Positions 44,437 through 53,170 of a DNA stretch of 64,000 nt are shown one piece after another. The position numbers and the translations under genes are program-made. The DNA is from Chloroflexota bacterium (GTDB lineage Bacteria > Chloroflexota > UBA6077 > FW602-bin22 > JAMCVK01): contig JAMCVK010000038.1 of NCBI GenBank assembly GCA_023475225.1, positions 1 through 64,000 of the forward strand, given 5' to 3'. The first letter of the stretch is position 1, and the number at the start of each line of letters is the position of its first letter. The notes under the pieces are model-generated. The model searched no databases. It was not told the origin of the DNA and worked only from the letters and a program-made list of their open reading frames with translations.

Positions 44437-45012
44437 TTAAGTATACAACGGATGAAATCGAACAGCAAGTTCAATCGGATCAATAACCACTCCTTTAGGC
44501 GACCCTCGCTCGAAAAGATCCCGTAGTAGGTAAGGCGAATAGGTGAGGCTAGCAGCACAAACCAAAGCAACGTCAGCTCTCTTGAACAGTGAAAGTCCGA
44601 GGCTGAACATACCTGTTGAAGCCGCAAGTAGGGCTAGGGCCACGATAAAGCGCCAGGCCAGTGGGTGTGGAACCCCCAAATCGTGTAGAGCATCCATGAA
44701 GAAGTACACCATTGGTGGGTAAAAAGAGAACAGAGGGCCGCCAAGCCCAGCATTAATTGGCTGCACCCAGCGCGGATAAAGCCAACCATCGGCACGGGCA
44801 GCTGAAAACACCACACTACGATAGATGTGGCATGTTGCTGCATCATAAGCATGCTCTTCCACAGGATGGACCAATGCCGGATAAACTGCAAAAATGGGCA
44901 GAAGAACGGCCAGAATCCAGGAGAATATTGGCCTTTCGTATCGTTTCATTAGTGACTGTCCATCCTCCACTCTGGGTTGGCTGGCCGAAATTTCACTTAA
45001 CGAGATCGGCAT
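44437..45012 (-). pseudogene. truncated multi-pass membrane protein (glycosyltransferase-like family)
   Basis: 191 residues with an N-terminal membrane helix (residues about 29-45), the DAATCHIYRSVVFSAARADGWLYPRWV segment, FSFYPPMVYFFMDAL and two more helices. This looks like the start of large integral membrane proteins (usually several hundred residues, YfhO/6-pyruvoyl-tetrahydropterin-synthase-related annotation). Here the frame ends 52 bases before dnaN, leaving only the first third. Probably a remnant left by deletion; translation may still occur. Confidence 0.6.
44440..44468 (-). promoter_or_regulatory. possible dnaN promoter
   Basis: On the minus strand TTGCTG (44463-44468), 17-base spacer, TATACT (44440-44445). 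The -35 is weak. It lies inside the last codons of the truncated membrane gene and about 55 bases before the dnaN start. Confidence 0.4.
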
Positions 45013-45059
45013 ATGCGCAGTGCCCGAAGGGCATTGAACGAAGCGTCGTGTATGCCGTG

Positions 45060-46103
45060 TTAGCGGCCGTGCTGCTCCAACCTGGCCAAGATAGTGTCTT
45101 CCGTTGCGTAGTTAAACCTCTCAGGATCAATTTTAGCGGGTGGATGTGCTCGCTCCCAGGCAATGGTCCGCCTGAGCGCTTCGTCTTGCGGCACAGGCTC
45201 GTCGTAACCCAGTTCATTTCGTATTCGGGTGGTGTCAGCGACAAGGTGTTGGTCTGTGTTGATGTCTGCCGCCAGATGGGCAGGCAGGTGGCCTTCAGGG
45301 ACAACAACGACCTTGCCATTCCATCCTACTGCTTGCCCAATCGTTCTCACCCATTCAGCCATGGTAAGGGCTTCCCTCTCACCGACGTTGTAGACGCGAC
45401 CTATGGAACGCTCGCCTGTCACGACCAGCGCTATAGCGGCGGCGACGTTTTCAACGTAGCCTCGTGTCCAACACCAGTTAGCCAGGCCTTTGCCCAATAA
45501 GATAGCAGGGCGGTTGTCGTCCATACGCTTCAAATATTCGAACAGGCTGTGCTGTTTGTCCCCTGGGCCGTAGACCGTTGGCAGTTGCAAGATCGTGCCG
45601 GGCAAGTCCGGATCGCCCATAACAGTTCGTTCGACCAATATCTTGTCATAGTCGTCTAACCATTGCCTTGGGTCTTCCTGATTTCGAGGAGTCTCGCCGC
45701 GATAAGGGTAGAGCTTCTGGCGCAGCGGTGCGTCCTCTGTCAGGGGCACGCGCTCTATGGGGCCGGACTCAATGCGGATGAGCGTTCCGTAGGCACGATA
45801 GACGTCCTGGCTGCTGATGGCTACCACCCGGCGGGCAAAGCCCTTGAACGTGCTCATGACCGTTCGAGCATCTTGTTCTGAGAAAGGGAACATGTCCAGC
45901 ACAACCTGGGGAGCAAGGTGCTTTAACTCGCCGGCAAAATCTGCTAGGTGCCGCCGATCGCCCAGAATGTGCTCGACTCCAAGGGGCAAGTCGGCTTTAG
46001 TGTGACCACGGTGAAACAGGGTTATTTCATGGCCCATAGCGCACAGACGCATTACTACGTGTGGGCCGATGAAACCCGTTCCACCAATGGCCAGAATGCG
46101 CAT
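45060..46103 (-). CDS. NAD-dependent epimerase/dehydratase (extended SDR)
   Basis: 347 residues. The NAD site AIGGTGFIGPHVVMRL begins the protein, and PGTILQLPTVYGPGDKQ carries the substrate-side YG loop. The usual YxxxK is not clearly conserved; the region reads YDKILVERTV. Relatives include plant chloroplast CSP41-type and isoflavone-reductase-like proteins as well as sugar-nucleotide epimerases. Function therefore uncertain. It lies 47 bases upstream of the truncated membrane gene on the same strand. Confidence 0.8.
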   Translation of the reverse strand: MRILAIGGTGFIGPHVVMRLCAMGHEITLFHRGHTKADLPLGVEHILGDRRHLADFAGELKHLAPQVVLDMFPFSEQDARTVMSTFKGFARRVVAISSQDVYRAYGTLIRIESGPIERVPLTEDAPLRQKLYPYRGETPRNQEDPRQWLDDYDKILVERTVMGDPDLPGTILQLPTVYGPGDKQHSLFEYLKRMDDNRPAILLGKGLANWCWTRGYVENVAAAIALVVTGERSIGRVYNVGEREALTMAEWVRTIGQAVGWNGKVVVVPEGHLPAHLAADINTDQHLVADTTRIRNELGYDEPVPQDEALRRTIAWERAHPPAKIDPERFNYATEDTILARLEQHGR

Positions 46104-46394
46104 AGCTCATGCTCCTTTCAGCATAGCAGCTAACGGGTTATATCCGTATTCCGGTTCGTATTAACCCTTCTGTTACGGCTGATACGAACTGTTTTTGGTC
46201 ATTTCCGTCTTCCAGGAGATGTGTAGCAAAGTAGTGTCTCAGGGTGTGGGCACAATAAGCCAGCATTCAGTAGCGCCCAATATTTGGGTTCATCACTTCG
46301 GTAGCCGGGGAGACCTCCAGTACGTCACTATTATGTGTTTGCCATCGTTGGAAGTCAATGTGCCCTCCTGTTTCGCAGCAGACCCTCGCGCTTT

Positions 46395-46830
46395 GCCTCC
46401 AGGAGAGTGAATATCTCTTCCCAAATCCGCCTTTGGCGGATTCAAGGTAGCCCTGCGGGCTTTTTGTTGGTTGATACCCTCATCCCCCTGCCCCCTTCTC
46501 CCATGAGGTGGGAGAAGGGGGAACTAGGCTAGGGCGGAGCCCTAGAACCATCCTAGAAGGGGGCGATCCCCCTTCTGGACTACCCCCTTGAGAGAAGGGG
46601 ATTGGATCTAGGTTGTATCCCGATTCACTCCAAGTAGTGGGGCTGCGCCCCCCTCCTTGACCTCCCCTTGCTCCGGCGGGAGAGGGGGAATAAAGATTTG
46701 GGGATACCTCAAACCCCAGCAGAATCTGCCTTCGGCGGACTCTGCACTCCCCATCCAGCGGGAGGAAGGGAGAAATTGGATGTAGGCTGTGTCCCCCAGA
46801 CCCCTGCCAAAGGGGCTGTGCCCCCTTGGA
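46395..46830. repeat. mosaic palindromic intergenic repeat, copy G (long, inverted relative to B)
   Basis: The longest copy, in the 850-base gap before pdxS. It carries, in reverse complement, the whole block series of copy B, including the unique 40-base block that contains CCCGATTCACTCCAAGTAGT, and adds a second unit with GGGGATACCTCAAACCCCAGC. 46104-46394 shows no gene or motif I recognise. Confidence 0.75.
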
Positions 46831-46951
46831 ACTCCCAAAAGATTGCTAAGGGCCCTATCGCTGTGATAAAATTTAATAAATGAATATGTAGCAATCATAA
46901 AAGGGTTTTTTCTGAGATGGTTATAATGAGCTAGTTGGGGAGGCGATATAG

Positions 46952-47833
46952 ATGGAAAAAGCAACCTGGACTGTCAAGAAGGGCTTGGCAGAGATGCTCA
47001 AGGGTGGGGTTATTATGGATGTAGTCACTCCTGAGCACGCCCGAATCGCTGAAGCCGCCGGCGCCGTAGCTGTAATGGCCCTAGAACGTGTGCCGGCCGA
47101 CATTCGCGCTGCTGGGGGCGTGGCGCGTATGAGCGATCCCAAGCTGATCGTTGAGATTATGGAGGCAGTCTCCATCCCGGTGATGGCCAAATGTCGCATT
47201 GGCCATTTCGTTGAGGCCCAAGTACTTGAGGCCCTTGGGGTTGATTATATCGATGAGTCAGAGGTGCTTACCCCGGCTGATGAAGAGCACCACGTTTACA
47301 AGCACGATTTCAAGGTTCCCTTCGTCTGCGGGGCGCGGGATCTGGGGGAGGCTCTGCGTCGCATTGGCGAGGGAGCGGCGATGATCCGAACGAAGGGTGA
47401 GGCGGGCACGGGGAACGTGGTCGAAGCGGTGCGCCATATGCGCGCCGTGATGGATGGCATAAGACGCTTACAAGGGTTACCTAGGGAAGAGTTGATGTCC
47501 GAGGCGAAGAGGTTGGGAGCGCCCTACGAGCTGGTCGTGGAGGTAGCTCAGACCGGCCGGCTTCCCGTGGTCAACTTCGCCGCTGGTGGCATCGCTACGC
47601 CGGCCGACGCGGCCCTGATGATGCAGCTGGGGGCTGATGGTGTCTTCGTCGGTTCTGGCATATTTAAGTCGGAAAACCCAGCCGAACGGGGACGGGCTAT
47701 CGTTATGGCTACCACCCATTATAATAACCCGGCGATCATCGCTGAGGTCTCTAAAGGTCTTGGCGTGCCAATGCGGGGACTGGAAATCAGTACTATCCCC
47801 AAGGAAGAGCTGATGGCCGTAAGAGGGTGGTAG
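46952..47833 (+). CDS. pdxS: pyridoxal 5'-phosphate synthase lyase subunit PdxS
   Basis: 293 residues. Builds PLP from ribose 5-phosphate, glyceraldehyde 3-phosphate and ammonia. Both catalytic lysines are present, in MAKCRIGH and in [14 protein letters not shown]; the start [21 protein letters not shown] is nearly invariant. GGGGAGGCG precedes ATG 46952. It is followed three bases later by pdxT, its glutaminase partner. Confidence 0.97.
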   Translation: MEKATWTVKKGLAEMLKGGVIMDVVTPEHARIAEAAGAVAVMALERVPADIRAAGGVARMSDPKLIVEIMEAVSIPVMAKCRIGHFVEAQVLEALGVDYIDESEVLTPADEEHHVYKHDFKVPFVCGARDLGEALRRIGEGAAMIRTKGEAGTGNVVEAVRHMRAVMDGIRRLQGLPREELMSEAKRLGAPYELVVEVAQTGRLPVVNFAAGGIATPADAALMMQLGADGVFVGSGIFKSENPAERGRAIVMATTHYNNPAIIAEVSKGLGVPMRGLEISTIPKEELMAVRGW

Positions 47834-47836
47834 TCA

Positions 47837-48541
47837 ATGACCGTAAGGGACCGTGAACGTCTCGCTGAGCTCGTCACTGCCGGGCAGCGACTGGATACCG
47901 CTTCAATCCCTTTTGCTCAGAGTAGGAAGGGGACAACGCCTCTTCAGGTTGGGGTGCTCGCCTTACAGGGCGACTTCGCCGAACATCTGGGCACGTTGCA
48001 TCGCCTAGGTGTGGAGGGCCGTCCCGTCCGGTTAGTGGAGGAATTGGAAGGTCTCGCTGGCTTGATGATCCCCGGCGGGGAGAGCACCACCATCGGTAGG
48101 CTGCTGGTCAGGTTCGACCTCCTGCCGGAGTTAAGACGTTTGGCCCACCGTGGCTTGCCCATTTACGGCACGTGTGCCGGGATGATCCTTTTAGCTAAGG
48201 ATATCGGCCCGTACGAGCAACCCCTTATGGGGGTGATGGATATCGTGGTCCGGCGCAACGCCTTTGGACGGCAGATAGACAGCTTCGAAGTGGATTTGCT
48301 CATACCTGTGCTAGGAGAGGAGCCGTTCCGCGCTGTTTTTATTCGTGCCCCCTATATTGAGAGTGTCGGTGAGGGAGTCCAGATCTTGGCCAGACTTCCA
48401 GGCGACGGTCACATCGTGGCTGCTCGACAGGGGAACCTGCTGGTGTCAGCCTTCCATCCCGAATTGACCCAGGACTTACGATTTCATCGCTATTTTCTGA
48501 ATATGGTCAGCGAGGCCTGGCATGGGCAGGACTGCCCTTAG
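47837..48541 (+). CDS. pdxT: pyridoxal 5'-phosphate synthase glutaminase subunit PdxT
   Basis: Glutaminase that feeds ammonia to PdxS. The core begins at VGVLALQGDFAEH; GGESTTIG, the nucleophile Cys in YGTCAGMILL and the His in SAFHPEL are all present. The frame starts about 36 residues earlier than typical PdxT, with no better internal start codon, so this copy has an N-terminal extension (MTVRDRERLAELV...) or the junction with pdxS has been remodelled. Confidence 0.95.
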   Translation: MTVRDRERLAELVTAGQRLDTASIPFAQSRKGTTPLQVGVLALQGDFAEHLGTLHRLGVEGRPVRLVEELEGLAGLMIPGGESTTIGRLLVRFDLLPELRRLAHRGLPIYGTCAGMILLAKDIGPYEQPLMGVMDIVVRRNAFGRQIDSFEVDLLIPVLGEEPFRAVFIRAPYIESVGEGVQILARLPGDGHIVAARQGNLLVSAFHPELTQDLRFHRYFLNMVSEAWHGQDCP

Positions 48542-48559
48542 TAGGTGGAGAATAAGGCG

Positions 48560-49498
48560 ATGATCAGGGCTTCGCGGCCCACCGATTTGATGTCCTATCT
48601 GGCCCTGCGCCGCAAGGTGAAGTGCAATGAGGCCCTAACTCGTCCTGAGCCTGAGTCAGGCATCCCCACGATACGTGGTTTTCTGAGTCGCTCGCTCTCC
48701 CTCGGACCCCTGCGCGAATGCTGGGTACAGGTGCAGCACGGCCGCATAAGTGGCCTCATCGGCGCTAGGGCACGGATAGGTACGGATGTCTGGGACATTG
48801 ATCAGCTGCTGGCCGAGCCAACGCCGGAGGCAGACGTCGCCTATGCCCAGCTACTGGAACACTTATGCAAGGCCGCCGCGGAGGATGGGGTGGAAAGGGT
48901 CTTCCTCCGCATACGGGCAGATAGTCCGGTGGCACAGGCGGCAAGTGGTGCTGGTTTCACGCTGTATTCCAGTGAATATATCTATTGGCTCCGATCAAAT
49001 CGCCATTATGCTGTCTCATTGCCAAATCTGCGACGCCGAAACCGCTCTGACTATCAGGCCGTCTTTAGGTTATATTGCGCCACAGTGCCTGCTCAGGTGA
49101 GACAATTTGAGGGTATGACGCTATATGAGTGGCGTCGCATTGACAGTTGGGGCACGCGTCCAGCTGGCTGGCCATCATTGCTGCCCTGTGGCCGCACCGA
49201 CTTCGTCCTGGAACAGGGGGGGACAATAACGGCTTGGCTACAAATTTATCCCCAGTCGCGCTGCTTGATTCTTCTGCTGCAACCCCAAGAAAGGGCGACG
49301 ATGACTGCCTTGCTCCACTACGGACTAAATCATTTGGGACATGGTGGCCCGGTGGTCTGTCCAGTGCACAGTTATCAGGGCTATTTACGGCTGTTCCTTG
49401 AGGAGGAGGGTTTTGAACTGATAGCCGAGCACGCCTTATTTGCCAAGGCCCTCGTGGTGCGCGTGCCAGAGCGTCGCTTGATGCCGGTTCGGGCATAA
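48560..49498 (+). CDS. tandem GNAT-like N-acetyltransferase, uncharacterised
   Basis: About 312 residues. Two parts resemble GNAT folds: an N-terminal half ending with RVFLRIRADSPVAQAASGAGF and a C-terminal half ending with LFLEEEGFELIAEHALF. Acetyl-CoA motif A is not clear in either. ATG 48560 has GGTGGAG upstream; GTG 48545 would add five residues. It sits in the pdxST-to-tmk run and is a hypothetical protein of the kind common in Chloroflexota. Function unknown. Confidence 0.6.
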   Translation: MIRASRPTDLMSYLALRRKVKCNEALTRPEPESGIPTIRGFLSRSLSLGPLRECWVQVQHGRISGLIGARARIGTDVWDIDQLLAEPTPEADVAYAQLLEHLCKAAAEDGVERVFLRIRADSPVAQAASGAGFTLYSSEYIYWLRSNRHYAVSLPNLRRRNRSDYQAVFRLYCATVPAQVRQFEGMTLYEWRRIDSWGTRPAGWPSLLPCGRTDFVLEQGGTITAWLQIYPQSRCLILLLQPQERATMTALLHYGLNHLGHGGPVVCPVHSYQGYLRLFLEEEGFELIAEHALFAKALVVRVPERRLMPVRA

Positions 49499-49593
49499 CA
49501 TTGGACACCAGGCCACAGATTGGTGAGGATGAAATCGTCTCTTGTGGTCTATCCTGATCTGTGGTTTGGTGTCTAAGGTCTGTTTAAGGGGGT

Positions 49594-51129
49594 ATGATGG
49601 TAAAACGGGAGATAACTGATGATCTAGAAGCTCTGCTCGCCGCGTTGCCTCCCCGCATCAGTGAACCGCTATGGAATCTCAACGATCGTCACAACCTTTT
49701 GGAAGTTGTGCTGGATCTGGGACGGGTACCCGAGGCTCGTTTTCCGGGCAGGGAGGTGGTGCTGAGCCCGGATGAGGTTGCTGAGAAGGACCTTGATTAT
49801 GTCATCACTCGCATTAGCGAATTCGGTGATGATAATCGAGCGGGCATCGAGCGGACATTGCATCGCATCTCGGCCATCCGTAACCGGAAAGGCCGGATCA
49901 TCGGCTTAACCTGCCGCATTGGCCGCGCCGTGTTTGGCACGATTGCCATCATTAGAGACATCGTGGAGAGTGGTCGAAATATCCTGTTGCTAGGGCGTCC
50001 AGGCGTGGGCAAGACAACCATGTTGCGGGAAGTGGCCCGTGTTTTAGCCGACGATTTTCAAAAACGGGTGGTCATTGTCGATACTTCAAATGAGATAGCC
50101 GGCGATGGTGATATCCCACATCCGGCTATCGGACACGCTCGCCGTATGCAGGTTCCTACGCCCACTCTCCAGCACGCCGTGATGATCGAGGCTATTGAGA
50201 ACCATATGCCGGAAGTGATTATCATCGATGAGATAGGCACGGAACTGGAGGCAGCCGCAGCACGGACGATTGCTGAGCGGGGCGTCCAGCTGGTGGCAAC
50301 CGCCCACGGCAACACCCTGGAGAATCTCATCCTTAACCCTACCCTCTCTGATCTGATCGGCGGCATTCAAACGGTTACCCTTGGTGATGAGGAGGCGAGG
50401 CGGCGTGGCACTCAGAAGTCCATCCTGGAGCGCAAAGCGCCGCCTACCTTTGATGTCATCGTCGAAATTCAGAATTGGGAGAGGGTAGCCGTTCACGAGG
50501 ATGTGGCTAGAGTGGTCGACTCGATCTTGCGTGGGCAACCGATCTCACCCCAGGTGCGCTCGTTGGATGAAGAGGGACAGATGCGCGTGGAGCAGGCTAC
50601 ATACCCGGTTGGTGCTCCCACACCGCAAGAGGTCACCGCCTTTCGGAGAGGGGGCAAAGCGGCCCTGCGCACGATGCATATCTATCCTTACGGCCTGAAC
50701 CAGGATAGCTTACAACAGGTCATCAGGGAGATGCATCTCCCGGCGGTCATTACTAAGGATCTCAAGTCGGCCGATGCGATAATGACCCTCAAGAATTACT
50801 ACCGCAGAAAACCCATGCCCCTTCGCGATGCCGAGGCGAATGGTATACCGGTATACGTCCTGAGAAGTAATACTGTCCTTCAGATGCAGCAATCGCTGGC
50901 CAGCATATATGAGATGGAGGCAGTTGCTGACCCTCTTGGGCTGGCCGTGCAGGAGACCGAGGAGGCCATCGAACGCATTCTACGTAGTGCAGAGCCTGTG
51001 GAGCTTTCCCCGCAGAATGCCTACATCCGCCGCCTACAGCATCAGCTCGCCGAACGATACAATCTATCCTCACGTAGCCTGGGTAAGGAGCCCTACCGTA
51101 GAGTGAAGATCTACAAGGCTGAGGAATAA
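49594..51129 (+). CDS. R3H-domain AAA ATPase (SpoIIIAA-like)
   Basis: 511 residues. Walker A GRPGVGKTTMLRE, Walker B VIIIDEIGTE, and an arginine-rich GHARRMQVPTP block resemble sporulation ATPase SpoIIIAA and Ycf45. A C-terminal R3H single-strand nucleic-acid-binding domain (RRLQHQLAERYNLSSRSLG) follows. This architecture is characteristic of cyanobacteria and Chloroflexota and helped the lineage guess. Role unknown, perhaps nucleic-acid linked. AAGGGGG precedes ATG 49594, and tmk follows 7 bases later. Confidence 0.87.
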   Translation: MMVKREITDDLEALLAALPPRISEPLWNLNDRHNLLEVVLDLGRVPEARFPGREVVLSPDEVAEKDLDYVITRISEFGDDNRAGIERTLHRISAIRNRKGRIIGLTCRIGRAVFGTIAIIRDIVESGRNILLLGRPGVGKTTMLREVARVLADDFQKRVVIVDTSNEIAGDGDIPHPAIGHARRMQVPTPTLQHAVMIEAIENHMPEVIIIDEIGTELEAAAARTIAERGVQLVATAHGNTLENLILNPTLSDLIGGIQTVTLGDEEARRRGTQKSILERKAPPTFDVIVEIQNWERVAVHEDVARVVDSILRGQPISPQVRSLDEEGQMRVEQATYPVGAPTPQEVTAFRRGGKAALRTMHIYPYGLNQDSLQQVIREMHLPAVITKDLKSADAIMTLKNYYRRKPMPLRDAEANGIPVYVLRSNTVLQMQQSLASIYEMEAVADPLGLAVQETEEAIERILRSAEPVELSPQNAYIRRLQHQLAERYNLSSRSLGKEPYRRVKIYKAEE

Positions 51130-51136
51130 GGGCGAG

Positions 51137-51847
51137 ATGTTCATCACCTTTGAGGGACCTGAAGGGGCGGGCAAGACTACGCAGGCACGGCTGCTCAAGC
51201 GCTATTTGTCGCGGTCGGGTTACACTGTCATCCTCACGCAGGAACCTGGAGGCACGGCGCTGGGCGCCAAAATTCGCCGCATCGTCACTCGGGGCAATCA
51301 TCTACCTATGTTGCCACGCGCTGAGATGCTCCTTTTTGCTGCCTCACGGGCTCAGCTAGTGGAGGAACAGATTCGTCCTCACCTGGCCCAGGGGCATATA
51401 GTCATATGCGATCGCTATGCCGATTCTACCCTGGCCTACCAGTTCTACGGGCGTGGTTTAGGAAGGGATCTGGTGGAGGCTGTCATAGCCTTCGCTACCG
51501 GCGGATTGAAGCCTGATGTGACCATTCTACTTGATCTTTCCCCTGAAGAGGGGCTGAAGCGCAAAGGTGCGACCCCAACGAAGGGGATGCCGCCTGATCG
51601 GTTTGAACAGGAGGAATTGTTGTTCCATGAGCATGTCCGACATGGCTACCTTGAGCTGGCGAGGAAGGAGCCCCAGCGTTGGTTGGTCATCGACGGTACG
51701 TTACCGATTTTCCAGATACAGCAGTTGATCAAAGAGAGGATAGGGCAGGAGATGGTGAAGCATCAGGGCTGGCTTGTGGGGAGAAGCACTGAGGGGTCAT
51801 CCCTTAAACCTAAAAATACAGGGTCCCTCAAGGAGGTTGGAGAATGA
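51137..51847 (+). CDS. tmk: thymidylate kinase
   Basis: 236 residues. P-loop FEGPEGAGKTTQ, DR(Y) motif CDRYADSTLAYQFYGRGL and lid region with KGATPTKG. It phosphorylates dTMP to dTDP. The last 25 residues extend beyond the usual end. The stop overlaps the start of the next gene (ATGA), and this pairing is also seen in Bacillota. Confidence 0.95.
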   Translation: MFITFEGPEGAGKTTQARLLKRYLSRSGYTVILTQEPGGTALGAKIRRIVTRGNHLPMLPRAEMLLFAASRAQLVEEQIRPHLAQGHIVICDRYADSTLAYQFYGRGLGRDLVEAVIAFATGGLKPDVTILLDLSPEEGLKRKGATPTKGMPPDRFEQEELLFHEHVRHGYLELARKEPQRWLVIDGTLPIFQIQQLIKERIGQEMVKHQGWLVGRSTEGSSLKPKNTGSLKEVGE

Positions 51848-52173
51848 AATTGATCATAGCCATTACCCATAGCGATGATGCCGGCGGGCTGATTGATGCC
51901 TTGACTGAGCGGAACTATCGTACGACACGTATCCATACGGCCGGCGGCTTTCTTAGAGAGAGCAATGCCACGGTCCTGGTCGGTGTTGAGGATGAGCGTG
52001 TGGATGAGGTTATATCTCTCATCCAGGAGAACTGTCACACCAGGACACAATTAGTTAATCCCCTGCCGCCGGTGATGGAGCCAGGGGAGTTCTATATGCC
52101 CTATCCGATCGAGGTTGAAGTGGGGGGCGCCATTGTCTTTGTCTTAGATGTTGAGCGCTATGAAAGGCTATGA
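51844..52173 (+). CDS. cyclic-di-AMP receptor, DarA/PstA-like
   Basis: 109 residues with a PII-like fold. MKLIIAITHSDDAGGLIDALTE, TRIHTAGGFLRESNATVLVGV and GGAIVFVLDVERYERL are characteristic of the cyclic-di-AMP binding family. The receptor relays the second messenger that controls potassium and osmolyte balance. Located next to tmk, as in Bacillus and relatives. The downstream target is unknown. Confidence 0.9.
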   Translation: MKLIIAITHSDDAGGLIDALTERNYRTTRIHTAGGFLRESNATVLVGVEDERVDEVISLIQENCHTRTQLVNPLPPVMEPGEFYMPYPIEVEVGGAIVFVLDVERYERL

Positions 52174-52175
52174 TC

Positions 52176-52454
52176 TTATTCTTTTGCCCCGGCCAGAGGC
52201 TTATAGACTTTGAGGGTAAGATCGCTGATGAAGGGTGTATACTGGGTGATCAAGCCCTGCAGGCGTGAGGCCAGGGCCGGATCGTCCTGCTCGATCTCCA
52301 CCTCTAGGCAATAATGGGGATCACCCTCGCTGATCTCATAAAGGACGGCTGATTTCACCCCGGGCACCCCCTTCAAGTAGGAGATAACGTAATCCGCCTG
52401 CTGTAAATCTAGCGCATAGTACGGCACATTGAAGGTGGCTACACGTTTGAGCAT
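52176..52454 (-). CDS. hypothetical protein, 92 residues
   Basis: Not recognised. It is acidic in the middle (EISEGDPHYCLEVEIEQDD) and has a predicted alternation of strands and helices that could form a ferredoxin-like fold. It is convergent with darA, ending two bases from its stop. No signal peptide or membrane helix. Confidence 0.55.
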   Translation of the reverse strand: MLKRVATFNVPYYALDLQQADYVISYLKGVPGVKSAVLYEISEGDPHYCLEVEIEQDDPALASRLQGLITQYTPFISDLTLKVYKPLAGAKE

Positions 52455-52488
52455 CCCTATTATCTTAGGCTGCCTAATTTGGCCAAGG

Positions 52489-52516
52489 AGAGGGGGCCAA
52501 GGGATTGGCCCCCTCT
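52489..52516 (-). terminator. hairpin terminator candidate
   Basis: Perfect 12-base stem AGAGGGGGCCAA/TTGGCCCCCTCT with a four-base GGGA loop, just past the stop of the zinc-ribbon gene at 52531. There is no U-run on the minus strand, so it may terminate weakly or stabilise the mRNA end. Confidence 0.6.
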
Positions 52517-52530
52517 CTGGATGTGCTTAC

Positions 52531-52851
52531 TCAGCGGCGGGAGCGAATCTTATCGTAGCAATCGCTGCAATAGACAGGCTTGTCGTTCTTGGGTAAGAAC
52601 GGAACCGTCGTCTGTGCGCCACATTCGGCGCAAACGGCCGGATACATCTCGCGGGGAGTGCGAGTATACGCTCGGTCACTACCCCAGGATCTATCACCGT
52701 AGCGTTGGGAGCGACGGGCTGTCCGGCAACTAGGACAGCGAGTCGGCTCATTGCGCAGGCCGTGGCTGGCATAGAACTCTTGTTCACCAGCTGTGAAAAC
52801 GAAGCTCGCCCCACATTCGCGACACTGAAGGGTCTTGTCCACCATGCTCAT
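52531..52851 (-). CDS. zinc-ribbon domain protein with two CxxC pairs
   Basis: About 106 residues. CRECGASF and CPSCRTARR flank the first zinc site; CAECGAQT and CSDCYDKI form the second. ATG 52851 is 6 bases after AAGGAGG. The family is common in Chloroflexota and related phyla; function unassigned, possibly nucleic-acid binding. Confidence 0.82.
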   Translation of the reverse strand: MSMVDKTLQCRECGASFVFTAGEQEFYASHGLRNEPTRCPSCRTARRSQRYGDRSWGSDRAYTRTPREMYPAVCAECGAQTTVPFLPKNDKPVYCSDCYDKIRSRR

Positions 52852-53039
52852 CTCTGACCTCCTTTTCATAATAATAGTTGGTCCGCCTGGTCGTCGAGAG
52901 CTGTACGTGAGACGGTTTCTAAAGACCCCGCGTGCCGCAGGTAGCGAGTATGTTTGTCCGAGCGCACAGTCTTGCGCCTAGCGCAGTACCACCGTGACAA
53001 TTATACCTTATCCGCTGGGGATTGTCAAATTGGCCGTGT

Positions 53040-53165
53040 GCGGCGTCCCCCCCCCCTGCGGCGGGCAGGCCCGCAGGTGGTTCAGGGCGGCCCTGGGGGT
53101 TTAGTCTGGGGGCACCCTTACCGAGCTGCGTCCCCTTTAACCCCTATTGCGGCGCTCCCCCCGGG
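53040..53165. repeat. degenerate mosaic repeat, copy H
   Basis: G/C-rich tract with GCGGGCAGGCCCGC palindrome, GTTCAGGGCGGCCCTGGGGG and an eight-C run. Similarity to the long repeats is partial. The rest of 52852-53170 contains nothing identifiable. Confidence 0.45.
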
Positions 53166-53170
53166 CGGAT

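Noticed and set aside
53040-53165. Possible CRISPR array next to the Cas6-like gene
   Set aside because: The tract has irregular GC hairpins, no evenly spaced repeats and no spacers.
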